A stretch of DNA of 31,161 nt from Bacteriovoracaceae bacterium UBA1511 (GCA_002323535.1 DCQT01000114.1:1-31161); one strand, 5' to 3'. Positions 1 through 8,112 are shown, counted from the stretch's first letter. Numbers and translations are program-made. Notes: generated from the sequence alone by a model not told the origin.

Positions 1-2892
1 ATTTATCATTGCGACTTAGTAAAAAAAGTCGAGCCTATTATTGGTGATGATGGAAGCCTCTCCGTTCTCGAGAGAAATGGCCTATTGATATTTTCTGGTT
101 CAGAGAATCACGTTTCAGTGGGTTTTAAAGGTGATAATAATCAATCTTATGATTTAGAATTTGAAAATGATGTTTACATTCAAAAACAAACTCTTCCATG
201 TTTTCCCGATGAGAAAGTTCAGACAAAATTTTCGTTTGAAAATGGGGTTTTTGAGGAACTAGATTACGGTTCTGAAATTCAAGTTCAGTTCGAAGAAAAT
301 AAAAAATCACTCTATGGCCGGTTATTAAAGCTGGGGAAATCAATTCCTGGATTTAAGGGGATGTCTCGTAAAGAAATCTCTAATAAACTCGTGGAATTAG
401 ATATTGTTAAAGAACTTCGCCCCACAAGAAAGGAACTTAAAGAGATGGTTGATCAGGTTGTGATGGCATCAACTTCTAGCGAAGCCTCGGAAAATATGTA
501 TGTATTTGGTGCGACTCTCATTTTACAAAGAATGATTAAACAAACGGGTCTCTCTGTAGGTGCTGAAGGTGAAGAAAAAGAAATTCTCTGTGACGCACTC
601 AATAATGATTGCCATAAAATTATAGCAAAAAGTATTTATGGGTTTAAGAGTTGTCTATCCTCAAATATATCGAAAAAAACAGGCGCTGATAATTGCATAA
701 AACAATTTATGTCAAAGGCAATGGGCCAGATCTCATTTGACGTAAGTGAAGCATTGCTTGAAAGTTACATAAGCAAAGAAAATGCAGAGCTTTTATGCAT
801 TGATAAGAAAAGCTCTTGTGACGAAAAGTTTTGCTCTAAAAAAAATTGCGTTGAACAAGCAATGGCTGTTTTGAAAAATAAGGCAAAGAAACAAATTAGA
901 AGTTGTTTTAAGTCATATGATCCTAAAAATAAAAAAGGGGAATCAAATTTAGAATCACGCTTGTACGCTTGTGTTATTTCTGGAGTTGTGTCTTCGATTG
1001 ATTATTTGACCACTGAAGGTGGACCTAAAAAAATAATTGCTGCTGCAAAGAAATACTTAGAAAAGCATAATCTTAATTCAGAGGCAAAAAAATTAATTGA
1101 AGAATACTTTTTAGAAAATAGTCTGAGGTCATGCTTCAATAGTAGTGATTCGGTCTCAAAAGAAGAGGGAAACATAGATTTTAACTACGAAGCCCTAGCA
1201 AGTTTAACGCAGGACCAAGTTTCAGAAAGCCTATTTTCTTGTGTGGATTCTACTTCATTCAATATTACTCATGACTTGATGGGTCTCGTTTTACCCTATG
1301 AGGTCGGTACATCAATAACTTCTCTTGTGGAGACGAAGGAATCGAGAAATAAAATTGTTGAGGATGTAGTGATCTCGGTTCTTGGAGAAGGTGGTGAGTT
1401 TCAACGTTGCGCAGACGAAGAGATGTCAAATTCAAGAGGTGATCGAGCTGACGATAATGAAGAAAGTAATTATCAAGCAAATCCTGAGAATTGCCTGACA
1501 CCGCTTACCTTGGGGGCTTACTTTGCAACAGTTAACGAGGTTATTGCTGATAAATTAAGTGAAGTTTCCACTTCAGATTCAAGAATAAATGAGTCTCTAG
1601 GTGAGGAATTTTTTATAAATGTTGATGGGAACATTGGCGGAATTTGGATGAAGAGCTTAATTGAATGCCAAGAGGAAAAAAAAGACGAGGTGTTATCTTC
1701 AAATTATTCGGATGAAGATCTAGAGAAAATTATTGAGCAAGTTACAGTCGAATGCGCTATTTTAGGAATAGGGGATGCAGCTAAAATCATCACTGTGGAC
1801 GAATTAATTAATCATCCGAAAATTAAAGAATATAAAGTTACCCTTGGTAATAGATATGAGCGTAAGATTGCTGACGCCGTAAAAAGTTGCGTAATCGAAG
1901 AGTTTGAGGAAAAGGGTGTAGAGACAATTGAAGAGTTGGGCAGAGTTTACCCCGAGGCCAAAACTAAGTGCCAAGACCTTGCTATTCATAAAACGTTGCA
2001 CCCTGAAGTTACAAAATCAATTGTTGGAAAGTTATTGGAGGAACATCTTAATAGCACTAATTATAAAAGTTTAATTCCAGCTCTTAGCAAAAAAATTAAT
2101 TCTTTATATGAGTGTAATTATTATCGTTTATCCGTTACCTCAATTCGCTACCAAGAATGTATTCGATTGTTAAAGGACTATGACCTTAGTGTGGAAAAAT
2201 TATTTGCTAAAGGCATTCCCCACCACAAAACGTTAGAATTTCTCGAGGGGGATTTTACAAAATCAGCGTATAAAATTGTTATTACTGAAATTCTAGAAAA
2301 GAAAGCTTTTAACTCTGTATCTGAAAAACTTGAGGGAGACTTAAATGAGATAGAGAAAAGGGATGTTCTAGAAGCACTAAAAAAGGGTAGCGTGGCAGAC
2401 TTTGGAGTAGATCTTTTGCTAAATGGAAAAGAGGTAAATGAGATTGAGGGTTCTCTTGAGTCTCACGCAACGAAACATCTTGCTCCCGTCGTTTTAAAAC
2501 ATACCTTATTACGTAAGGATTATGATCAATCTGTGGCAATTAAAGCTCAAAATAACCTTGAAACATGTTTACAACCAGTTGATCCAAAAGACCTTGAAAA
2601 GAATAGACTTGAAGGGAAACTCTTGTGCAGTGCGCTTGATATTTGTATAAGTCGAGAGATTTTACTAGTGGCCAAAAGTGAAGCAAATCAATCAGTAGAT
2701 AGCATAATTAATGGCCTCGGAAATGATGAGAAATGGGGACACAGGATTTTAAAGAAATATAGTAAAATAAAAGCTAAAGCATATGTTGATGAATGTATAG
2801 AAAAAGAAATTACATGTACCGACTATAAGACTTTCCCGAATTTATCACCAGGTATGCAGAAGGCTTTGATATTTTCTTGTTTGGTAAATTAG
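1..2892 (+). CDS. Large Cys-rich probable exported protein, 5' end outside window
   Basis: The reading frame is open from base 1 to the TAG at 2890-2892, so this is the C-terminal 963 residues of a longer protein; the TTG near 85 is not a convincing start. I do not recognise a family. The protein is charged (Lys/Glu rich) and probably mostly helical, and it carries about 28 cysteines spaced along its whole length. Many sit in short recurring contexts such as RSCF, FSCV, YACV and KSCV, about one per helix-sized segment, with a tight cluster of four around codons 250-280. Such even Cys spacing is what one expects from a disulfide-stabilised, exported helical-repeat protein. The signal peptide, if any, lies upstream. 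It overlaps the convergent gene that follows by 4 bp. Function unknown; confidence is in the ORF being real, from its length and genome-like codon use. Confidence 0.85.
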   Translation: MYHCDLVKKVEPIIGDDGSLSVLERNGLLIFSGSENHVSVGFKGDNNQSYDLEFENDVYIQKQTLPCFPDEKVQTKFSFENGVFEELDYGSEIQVQFEENKKSLYGRLLKLGKSIPGFKGMSRKEISNKLVELDIVKELRPTRKELKEMVDQVVMASTSSEASENMYVFGATLILQRMIKQTGLSVGAEGEEKEILCDALNNDCHKIIAKSIYGFKSCLSSNISKKTGADNCIKQFMSKAMGQISFDVSEALLESYISKENAELLCIDKKSSCDEKFCSKKNCVEQAMAVLKNKAKKQIRSCFKSYDPKNKKGESNLESRLYACVISGVVSSIDYLTTEGGPKKIIAAAKKYLEKHNLNSEAKKLIEEYFLENSLRSCFNSSDSVSKEEGNIDFNYEALASLTQDQVSESLFSCVDSTSFNITHDLMGLVLPYEVGTSITSLVETKESRNKIVEDVVISVLGEGGEFQRCADEEMSNSRGDRADDNEESNYQANPENCLTPLTLGAYFATVNEVIADKLSEVSTSDSRINESLGEEFFINVDGNIGGIWMKSLIECQEEKKDEVLSSNYSDEDLEKIIEQVTVECAILGIGDAAKIITVDELINHPKIKEYKVTLGNRYERKIADAVKSCVIEEFEEKGVETIEELGRVYPEAKTKCQDLAIHKTLHPEVTKSIVGKLLEEHLNSTNYKSLIPALSKKINSLYECNYYRLSVTSIRYQECIRLLKDYDLSVEKLFAKGIPHHKTLEFLEGDFTKSAYKIVITEILEKKAFNSVSEKLEGDLNEIEKRDVLEALKKGSVADFGVDLLLNGKEVNEIEGSLESHATKHLAPVVLKHTLLRKDYDQSVAIKAQNNLETCLQPVDPKDLEKNRLEGKLLCSALDICISREILLVAKSEANQSVDSIINGLGNDEKWGHRILKKYSKIKAKAYVDECIEKEITCTDYKTFPNLSPGMQKALIFSCLVN

Positions 2893-3452
2893 AGGTTGTA
2901 CCCTGCTCTGTAACAGACAGCTAGTTTATTGTCCCAACCAGGAGATTGAGGTCTGTTTGCTCTTCCATCTTCCTTTCCTCTCTCAAATGACTTTAAACAT
3001 TTTCTTCCTACAATGTCCTCTCTTCCTTCTCTTGCAAAGTTAGAAAGAGCAGAAAACCCAGAGTGGAGACCAATGTTGTAACAATACGTTGGGTACTGCA
3101 TATTTTCTTGAGAACCTTGCATTCCTTCGTTGAATCCATAGTCAAACGCTTCATGGCAGTCATCTAGTCTCCAATCTTCTTCGGCTTGTGCGAGAGACTC
3201 GTTAGCGTGGCGTTTACCCATTTCCCAGCAAAATTCATCATTGTATTGAGCAGAGGGAAGTTCAAGTTTTGGGTCCATCGTAGAGGCAGCAGAAAGGTAA
3301 AAATTGTCATATCTGTGAAATAAAGAGCAGTTAAAAGGAAAAATAATTGGATTGGAAAAAGAGCTAAAGCTAATTAAGGCCAATGCAAAGAACGTTAAAG
3401 TTTTCATAAATCTTCCTTTTTTCACTGTGTCAATTGTGCAAAGGTTTAACAT
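2889..3452 (-). CDS. Small exported Cys-rich protein of unknown function
   Basis: 187 aa from the first ATG, or 172 aa from an in-frame ATG at 3405-3407. Both starts have good ribosome-binding sites: AAAGGAGG lies 8 nt before the 3452 start and AAAGGAAG just before the 3407 start. From residue 16 there is a typical Sec signal peptide with a hydrophobic stretch TLTFFALALISF ending at SFS. The mature part has six Cys in a loose repeat, C-x(3-6)-G-x(3)-G (CWEMG, CHEAFDYGFNEG, CYNIGLHSG, CLKSFERGKEDG, CYRAG), suggesting several copies of a short helical unit, perhaps cross-linked by disulfides. This resembles small Gly/Cys repeat proteins such as the DUF2799 type, but I cannot assign it firmly. 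The 3' end overlaps the upstream convergent gene by 4 bp. Confidence 0.75.
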   Translation of the reverse strand: MLNLCTIDTVKKGRFMKTLTFFALALISFSSFSNPIIFPFNCSLFHRYDNFYLSAASTMDPKLELPSAQYNDEFCWEMGKRHANESLAQAEEDWRLDDCHEAFDYGFNEGMQGSQENMQYPTYCYNIGLHSGFSALSNFAREGREDIVGRKCLKSFERGKEDGRANRPQSPGWDNKLAVCYRAGYNL

Positions 3453-3508
3453 GGTGAAAACCTCCTTTGAAGTAAAAAAGTCTAGTTTTTAGTTTAGACA
3501 AAGCTAGC

Positions 3509-3514
3509 TATAAT
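3509..3514 (+). promoter_or_regulatory. -10 box TATAAT for a probably leaderless tesA
   Basis: A perfect TATAAT lies 6 nt before the ATG at 3521, which would put the transcription start at or next to the start codon. No Shine-Dalgarno sequence precedes this ATG. No good -35 hexamer is visible at 17 bp. Confidence 0.5.
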
Positions 3515-3520
3515 ATCCGA

Positions 3521-4138
3521 ATGAGAATTCAATTATTTAACCTTCTTTTTATTAGTATATTTTTCTTTCTAAACAGTCAGGCTATTGCCAAAACACCACT
3601 CGTTTTATTCGTTGGAGACTCACTCACAGAGGGATATGGTATTGAAAAAAAGAAAGCGTTTCCACAGCTTATTAAAGAAAAGCTAAAAAAGGATCACCAA
3701 AAAGAAATCTCAATTCTCAACGCCGGGGTCTCTGGCTCCACAAGTGCATCGGCATTATCGAGGCTTCGCTGGTTTATGAAAAAGGATCCCGAGCTTGTAA
3801 TCCTGGCTTTGGGTGCCAATGACGGGCTTCGTGGGATTAACCCAAAAGAGACCTATAAAAACTTAAAGGCAGCATTAGAGTTTATTAAAAGTAAAAATAA
3901 AAAGGTTCTATTTTGCGGGGTACGTGTTCCTCCTAATTACGGAGCGGACTTTGAAAGAGCATTTTTAAAAACATTCTCGGTTTTAGCAAAAGAGCAAAAG
4001 GTACCTTTCTTTCCTCATATTTTAAAAGATGTGGCCGGGGAAGAGTCGCTCAATCAAGAGGATGGAATCCATCCAAATGAAAAAGGCCATCAAGTCATGG
4101 CAAAAAATTTAACACCAAAAGTTTTGGAGCTCCTATGA
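3521..4138 (+). CDS. tesA: TesA-like SGNH esterase/lysophospholipase L1
   Basis: 205 aa with an N-terminal signal peptide (cleavage probably after AIA, residue 23), so it acts in the periplasm. It belongs to the SGNH/GDSL hydrolases. Block I is GDSLTEGYG with nucleophile Ser34, the oxyanion-hole residues are Gly72 (VSGSTS) and Asn100 (GANDG), and the Asp181/His184 dyad sits in DGIHPNEKG. Length and all four blocks match TesA (thioesterase I / protease I / lysophospholipase L1), which hydrolyses acyl thioesters, esters and lysophospholipids. The stop overlaps the start of the ABC ATPase gene by 4 nt (ATGA), so translation is likely coupled. In E. coli tesA lies next to ybbAP but is divergent from them; here the three form one operon, which supports a shared role in handling envelope lipids or other hydrophobic molecules. 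The true substrate is unknown. Confidence 0.92.
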   Translation: MRIQLFNLLFISIFFFLNSQAIAKTPLVLFVGDSLTEGYGIEKKKAFPQLIKEKLKKDHQKEISILNAGVSGSTSASALSRLRWFMKKDPELVILALGANDGLRGINPKETYKNLKAALEFIKSKNKKVLFCGVRVPPNYGADFERAFLKTFSVLAKEQKVPFFPHILKDVAGEESLNQEDGIHPNEKGHQVMAKNLTPKVLELL

Positions 4139-4800
4139 TTTTATCTGTTGAAAATCTCTCCCATGAATACAAGCAAGGAGATAATAAACTTCAAATATTA
4201 AAGGGTTTAAACCTTAAACTGGAGGACGGTGAAACTTTATCAATAATGGGTAAGTCAGGTAGCGGTAAGTCTACACTATTAAATTTGCTTGCTGGTTTAA
4301 TGAAGCCAACCTCTGGTGAAGTAAACATTTTAGGAAGTAGCTTTAGTAAATTAAGTGATAAAAAAAGAACAAAGTTAAGAGGAAGAAATCTCGGTGTGAT
4401 TTTCCAACAATTTCACCTTCTTCCTCATTTGACTGCATTAGAAAATATCTCCTTTGCAGGAGAGATTAACGACATAGATGATGTTCTTGCTAAGGCTAAA
4501 AAATTACTAGAACGAGTAGGGCTTTCTCATAGGGCGGATCACTTTCCTCATGAACTCTCTGGCGGTGAAATGCAGCGAGTGGCGGTGGCAAGAGCCCTCA
4601 TTACTTCACCTAAAATCATTTTGGCGGATGAACCGAGTGGAAGCCTGGATGAAAAAAACGCCAATGAAGTTATTGATCTTATTTTTGAATTAGTTGAAGA
4701 AAAGAAAACCTCATTAGTTTTTGTCACTCATGATGAGGACTTATCAAAAAGATGTAATCGCTCTTTGATTCTTGATGGAGGATCTCTGCGTGAAAGTTAA
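4135..4800 (+). CDS. ybbA: ABC transporter ATPase, YbbA/LolD type
   Basis: 221 aa, the normal size for a MacB/LolD/FtsE-type ATPase subunit. Walker A is GKSGSGKST (residues 39-47), the Q-loop is in VIFQQFHLLPHLT, the signature motif is LSGGEMQRVAVARAL, Walker B is IILADEPSG, and the switch histidine is in VFVTHDE. Such ATPases power permeases that extract or move lipids, lipoproteins or other hydrophobic molecules rather than importing small solutes. The start overlaps the tesA stop by 4 nt and the end overlaps ybbP by 11 nt. Sitting between tesA and an 828-aa FtsX-type permease argues for YbbA rather than LolD, which normally pairs with LolC/LolE. Confidence 0.93.
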   Translation: MILSVENLSHEYKQGDNKLQILKGLNLKLEDGETLSIMGKSGSGKSTLLNLLAGLMKPTSGEVNILGSSFSKLSDKKRTKLRGRNLGVIFQQFHLLPHLTALENISFAGEINDIDDVLAKAKKLLERVGLSHRADHFPHELSGGEMQRVAVARALITSPKIILADEPSGSLDEKNANEVIDLIFELVEEKKTSLVFVTHDEDLSKRCNRSLILDGGSLRES

Positions 4801-7276
4801 TAAGCTCATCAAAAATGAGATTATTCATCACTACAAAAGCTTTCTTTATATAATTTTAACTCTTGTTATTAGTCTGGTGGGAATAACCCTCGTGGAATCA
4901 TTTAAAGAGTCTTTTTCCTCTCATTTGTCCGGAAAGGCACAAGATATTCTAGGTAGTGATTTGAAAATTAGTGGCCGAAAAAAAATGACAAGGGAAATAG
5001 AAAGTAGAGTAGAGGGAGTAATTTCCGCGGTAAAATCGACCTCCTTAATAAACACTTTCTCTATGGGGAGGGCCAGCGATTCCTCAAGGCTTGTTCTTGT
5101 AAATCAACAACAAAAAGGGTTTCCCTATCATGGATCTGTACTCCTCCAAAGTAAAAAAAAGATAAAAGAAATTACCTTGAAAGATTCAGAGATCGTTGTC
5201 TATCCAGAAGTTTTGGAACAATTTGATATAAAGCTTGGCGAAAAAATTTCAATAGGATCAGGTGTGTTCACTGTCGTTGATGTGGTAGAGGAAGATTCCG
5301 GTCAAGTCTTTGAGATGGGTGCTGTTGCCCCCAAGGTGTTTTTATCAATTGATGGAATGAAAAAAGCGAAGCTTATACAAAAAGGGAGCACTGCGTTTTA
5401 CTCAACCCATTACCTCTTGGCCGCTCCAGGAACAGTTGAGTTCAAAAACAAATTAAATGATCTTATTGATGACAATACTTATAGAGTTAGCCTTCCAAAA
5501 GATAGCTCTGATCAAGTCGGGCGTGTCACTAATTACCTGACAGACTTTCTGGGATTGGTTTCTTTATCAAGTTTTATTTTAAGTTTAGTCGGTGTTTTTT
5601 ATCTATTTAGAAGCTATATCTCTAAGCAGCGAAAGGTCTTTGGTATTTTAAAAACACTGGGAGTCACGTCTCGAGAGATCACTACTGCTCAACTTACCCT
5701 TATGACTTTTTTCTCGGTTTTCGCAGTTTTAATCTCTTACTTGTTGTGCGTCGTAATTAGTATGGTATTTTCGCCACTGGCGTCCATCGCTTTAGGTTTT
5801 GATTTTAACTTAACTATTACTATTTATAATCTTTTGACCTCTCTTTTAATTTCTGCTTTTGGTGTCGTTTTTATATGTGCTCCTCTTTTACTTAATGAAT
5901 TGAAGGCGTCGGCGGCGATTTTATTAATGCCAGAGATTAAAAGCCGAATCAAGCTTACTTCTTACCTTCCGCTAATCGTTGGAGTCTTCTTTTTGTGTGT
6001 ATTTTTTGCTCATTCCTTCGTTATAGGAGGAGCATTTTTTGGTGTTGTCTCTGGAGCATCATTGATTGTTTTTTTTGGCGGGAGTAAATTTTTAAAGTTT
6101 CTAGAATCAACATTAAAGATAAAAAATATTTATAAACTTATGACGGCAAGGTACCTTACTAGGTATCGACTTAAAACTTTATCAATTTTTTTATCTCTTT
6201 TTTTAAGTAGTCTTTTAATTACTTTCATTCCTGGCTTAAGAAATTCGATCACTAGTGAACTAGATTTAAGCACTCAAGAAAAACCAAATAATTTTTTATT
6301 TGATATCCAAGAGGGCCAGGATCAACAGCTTAGAGAGTTTTTATCTACTAGAGATATAAAAATACTTGGCGATTCTCCTATGGTCAGAGGTCGGCTTTTA
6401 AAAATTAACGGAGAAAAAGTCAAAAGTAAGGACAATCAAAGTTTTTCACGGGAAGAACAACGAGAACAAAGGTTTAGAAATAGAGGGGTCAACCTTTCTT
6501 ATCGCCAGAGGCTTAGCAGTTCCGAAGTGATTCAGTCAGGAAAACCAATGCCTGCATCGTGGCAAGGGGAGGGAGTTCCACCGGTTAGCCTCGAGTATCG
6601 ATACGCGAAAAGAATTGGTGCCAAAATCGGTGATGTTCTAACTTTTGATATCCTTGGTATTGAGCAAGAAACGAAGGTCATTAATCTTCGGAAAGTTCGA
6701 TGGAGTTCATTTCTACCAAACTTTTTTATCTTATTTCCAGACGGAGTCATCAATGATGCCCCAAAAACGTTTTTATTCGCTATTTACAGTGAGGAGAGTA
6801 AATTAATAACTGAGGTCTCCAGAGAGTTTCCAAATGTAAGTATGGTGGATTTAAATCGGGTTATTGATAAAGTAACTTCAGTTATTAAACAGATGGCCAT
6901 TGCGCTTGCGAGCATGAGCCTTCTCGTTTTAGTTGTGGGGATCATTGTTTTAGTTAATCTTATCTCACAACATCTAACGCAAAGAACATCTGACTTATTT
7001 TTGTATCGACTCGTAGGTGTTGAAAATAGGGAAATTAAAGGGATGATCAAAAATGAGTTTGTCTTTTTAGCATTTATGGCAAGCTTTTTAGGTTCACTAT
7101 TTGGTGCTTTGGGCTCTGGCGTTTTTGGAGTTGTGTTTTTTCAATCAGATTTTGTGATTAACTTTTTTAATATACTTATTGTTACGGGATTAATTTGCAG
7201 TATTTGCTATATAATAACGCTTTGGATGATTAGTCAGTTTTTCAGGCGAAATGAGGCGCTAGTGTCGGCTTTTTAA
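4790..7276 (+). CDS. ybbP: FtsX-family ABC permease, YbbP-like
   Basis: 828 aa from a GTG at 4790. I prefer this start over the TTG/ATG just upstream because GGAGGA at 4777-4782 lies 7 nt before it, inside the end of ybbA. About ten membrane segments are visible: one near residues 17-36, a periplasmic domain to about 250, then segments near 253-278, 302-328, 343-367, a pair in 391-433, and 463-484, a second periplasmic domain at about 485-695, and final segments near 701-726, 755-785 and 789-818. This duplicated FtsX/MacB-type layout in one chain is typical of YbbP. With YbbA it should form an ATP-driven complex of the MacB fold, working with periplasmic TesA. The last 35 bp overlap the convergent PQ-loop gene. 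Confidence 0.9.
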   Translation: MKVNKLIKNEIIHHYKSFLYIILTLVISLVGITLVESFKESFSSHLSGKAQDILGSDLKISGRKKMTREIESRVEGVISAVKSTSLINTFSMGRASDSSRLVLVNQQQKGFPYHGSVLLQSKKKIKEITLKDSEIVVYPEVLEQFDIKLGEKISIGSGVFTVVDVVEEDSGQVFEMGAVAPKVFLSIDGMKKAKLIQKGSTAFYSTHYLLAAPGTVEFKNKLNDLIDDNTYRVSLPKDSSDQVGRVTNYLTDFLGLVSLSSFILSLVGVFYLFRSYISKQRKVFGILKTLGVTSREITTAQLTLMTFFSVFAVLISYLLCVVISMVFSPLASIALGFDFNLTITIYNLLTSLLISAFGVVFICAPLLLNELKASAAILLMPEIKSRIKLTSYLPLIVGVFFLCVFFAHSFVIGGAFFGVVSGASLIVFFGGSKFLKFLESTLKIKNIYKLMTARYLTRYRLKTLSIFLSLFLSSLLITFIPGLRNSITSELDLSTQEKPNNFLFDIQEGQDQQLREFLSTRDIKILGDSPMVRGRLLKINGEKVKSKDNQSFSREEQREQRFRNRGVNLSYRQRLSSSEVIQSGKPMPASWQGEGVPPVSLEYRYAKRIGAKIGDVLTFDILGIEQETKVINLRKVRWSSFLPNFFILFPDGVINDAPKTFLFAIYSEESKLITEVSREFPNVSMVDLNRVIDKVTSVIKQMAIALASMSLLVLVVGIIVLVNLISQHLTQRTSDLFLYRLVGVENREIKGMIKNEFVFLAFMASFLGSLFGALGSGVFGVVFFQSDFVINFFNILIVTGLICSICYIITLWMISQFFRRNEALVSAF

Positions 7277-7508
7277 ACTTGTAATAATATAAAATACTGA
7301 TGCAAATAATATTAAAAAGGTAATTAATCATTCGGGCCCAAGCCATAGTCTTGAACTCATAAATAAAAAGACAAACTTCTCCAACTCCCCATAAAAAAAG
7401 CATTCCATGACCGATGTAGCATTGCTTATCTTTAATTGCTCTAAGCATTTCTGGGACAGCACAAAGACTTAGAAATATTCCACCAATCCAACCAATCACC
7501 TCCATCAT
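7242..7508 (-). CDS. PQ-loop / SemiSWEET-like three-helix membrane protein
   Basis: 88 aa with three hydrophobic segments (about residues 4-22, 35-50 and 58-76), the size and layout of a SemiSWEET protomer, which dimerises to form a small sugar-type transporter. The first helix has the family's proline kink as a PE pair (CAVPEML) instead of the usual PQ. The third helix keeps an Asn-containing stretch (INYLFN), where SemiSWEETs have a conserved substrate-pocket Asn. GAGGAG lies about 5 nt before the first of two adjacent ATGs; the first overlaps the stop of the ferredoxin gene by 4 nt, so the two are probably translationally coupled. The 3' end runs 35 bp into ybbP on the other strand. The family is likely; the substrate is unknown. 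Confidence 0.75.
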   Translation of the reverse strand: MMEVIGWIGGIFLSLCAVPEMLRAIKDKQCYIGHGMLFLWGVGEVCLFIYEFKTMAWARMINYLFNIICISILYYYKFKKPTLAPHFA

Positions 7509-7771
7509 TTGAGCTCCTCTAAAACTTTGTTTATCGAGTCTTGATCGAGTTTTAGTTCTTGAATAAATTTTCCCTCAGGGTAAATGACGGAGTTTATTCC
7601 TTTAGAGCAAAGGCATATACAACCGGATGAGGATAGCCTATATCCCTTCGTTTTTAGTTCTTGTTTGTTTGATTGATTTTTTATCTCTTTCAAAAATACA
7701 TCCCCTTGCGGGCTTCCATTTTCATCTTTTTTGCATTTTGTGCAAATAAATATGTGTTTTTTATAAACCAT
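7505..7771 (-). CDS. Thioredoxin-like [2Fe-2S] ferredoxin domain protein
   Basis: 88 aa. It starts HIFICTKC and has a second cluster CICLCSKGINSVIYPEG, the hallmark of the thioredoxin-fold [2Fe-2S] ferredoxins (Aquifex ferredoxin / NuoE C-terminal type), where the Cys-x3-Cys followed by G..VVYPEG is typical. Cys10, Cys51 and Cys55 fit the expected ligand positions. The fourth ligand would be Cys13, earlier than the usual spacing, and Cys53 is an extra cysteine, so the cluster geometry may differ. It is likely a cytosolic electron carrier or a metal/redox sensor. The ribosome-binding site GGGAGA is buried in the 3' arm of a terminator-like hairpin directly before the ATG. The gene lies between a 70-aa unknown gene and the PQ-loop gene, and overlaps the latter by 4 nt. 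Confidence 0.8.
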   Translation of the reverse strand: MVYKKHIFICTKCKKDENGSPQGDVFLKEIKNQSNKQELKTKGYRLSSSGCICLCSKGINSVIYPEGKFIQELKLDQDSINKVLEELK

Positions 7772-7799
7772 AAAAAATCTCCCTAATTAAGGGAGATTT
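7772..7799 (-). terminator. Terminator-like hairpin overlapping the ferredoxin ribosome-binding site
   Basis: On the minus strand a perfect 10-bp stem (AAATCTCCCT / AGGGAGATTT, arms at 7790-7799 and 7775-7784) with a 5-nt loop is followed by an uninterrupted T run that reaches the ferredoxin ATG at 7771. It looks like an intrinsic terminator for the upstream E1 and 70-aa genes. Its 3' arm also contains the GGGAGA of the ferredoxin gene, so the fold could attenuate transcription, mask the ribosome-binding site, or both. Confidence 0.65.
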
Positions 7800-7842
7800 A
7801 ACCTCTTACATAGATAATGTGTAAATTAGGAATTACTTTTTT

Positions 7843-8055
7843 TCAGTATAAATCAAGCTGCTTAAGCCAGTCTTGCTGAGCAGGAATGTGAGCCTGATAG
7901 CTTACCTTGTGTGGTGACATATGCTTTACATCTCCAAGGGTATTATGAATAGTTTGTAGCGAATTTACCTTGGAGTTGTGGACCGGTATAGTGTTGTAGA
8001 TTTGCATTGTCCCTTGCTGTCGGGTCTTTGGGTATTCGATATTGTTAGAAACCAT
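7843..8055 (-). CDS. Small unknown protein, 70 aa
   Basis: 70 aa between the E1 gene and the ferredoxin gene, same strand. It is hydrophilic, rich in Gln, His, Asn and Tyr, without signal peptide, membrane segment or recognised motif. A GGAG sits 9 nt before the ATG, inside one arm of an inverted repeat. The codons look like normal coding choices and no other frame in this 340-bp stretch is better, so I think it is a real small gene, but similarity searches would be needed to show conservation. If transcribed from the E1 promoter it would be the second gene of that unit, ending before the terminator-like hairpin at 7772-7799. Confidence 0.5.
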   Translation of the reverse strand: MVSNNIEYPKTRQQGTMQIYNTIPVHNSKVNSLQTIHNTLGDVKHMSPHKVSYQAHIPAQQDWLKQLDLY

Positions 8056-8064
8056 AAATTTTAA

Positions 8065-8104
8065 CTCCGCTTGAATTATTTCACTCGCTTTCGTCCAAGC
8101 GGAG
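8065..8104 (-). promoter_or_regulatory. Inverted repeat between the E1 and 70-aa genes
   Basis: CTCCGCTTG (8065-8073) and CAAGCGGAG (8096-8104) form a perfect 9-bp inverted repeat with a 22-nt loop, just after the E1 stop codon. On the minus-strand transcript the 3' arm holds the GGAG ribosome-binding site of the 70-aa gene. No T run follows, so it is not a classic terminator; it may be a processing/stabiliser stem or mask the ribosome-binding site. Confidence 0.5.
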
Positions 8105-8112
8105 GTAAAAAT

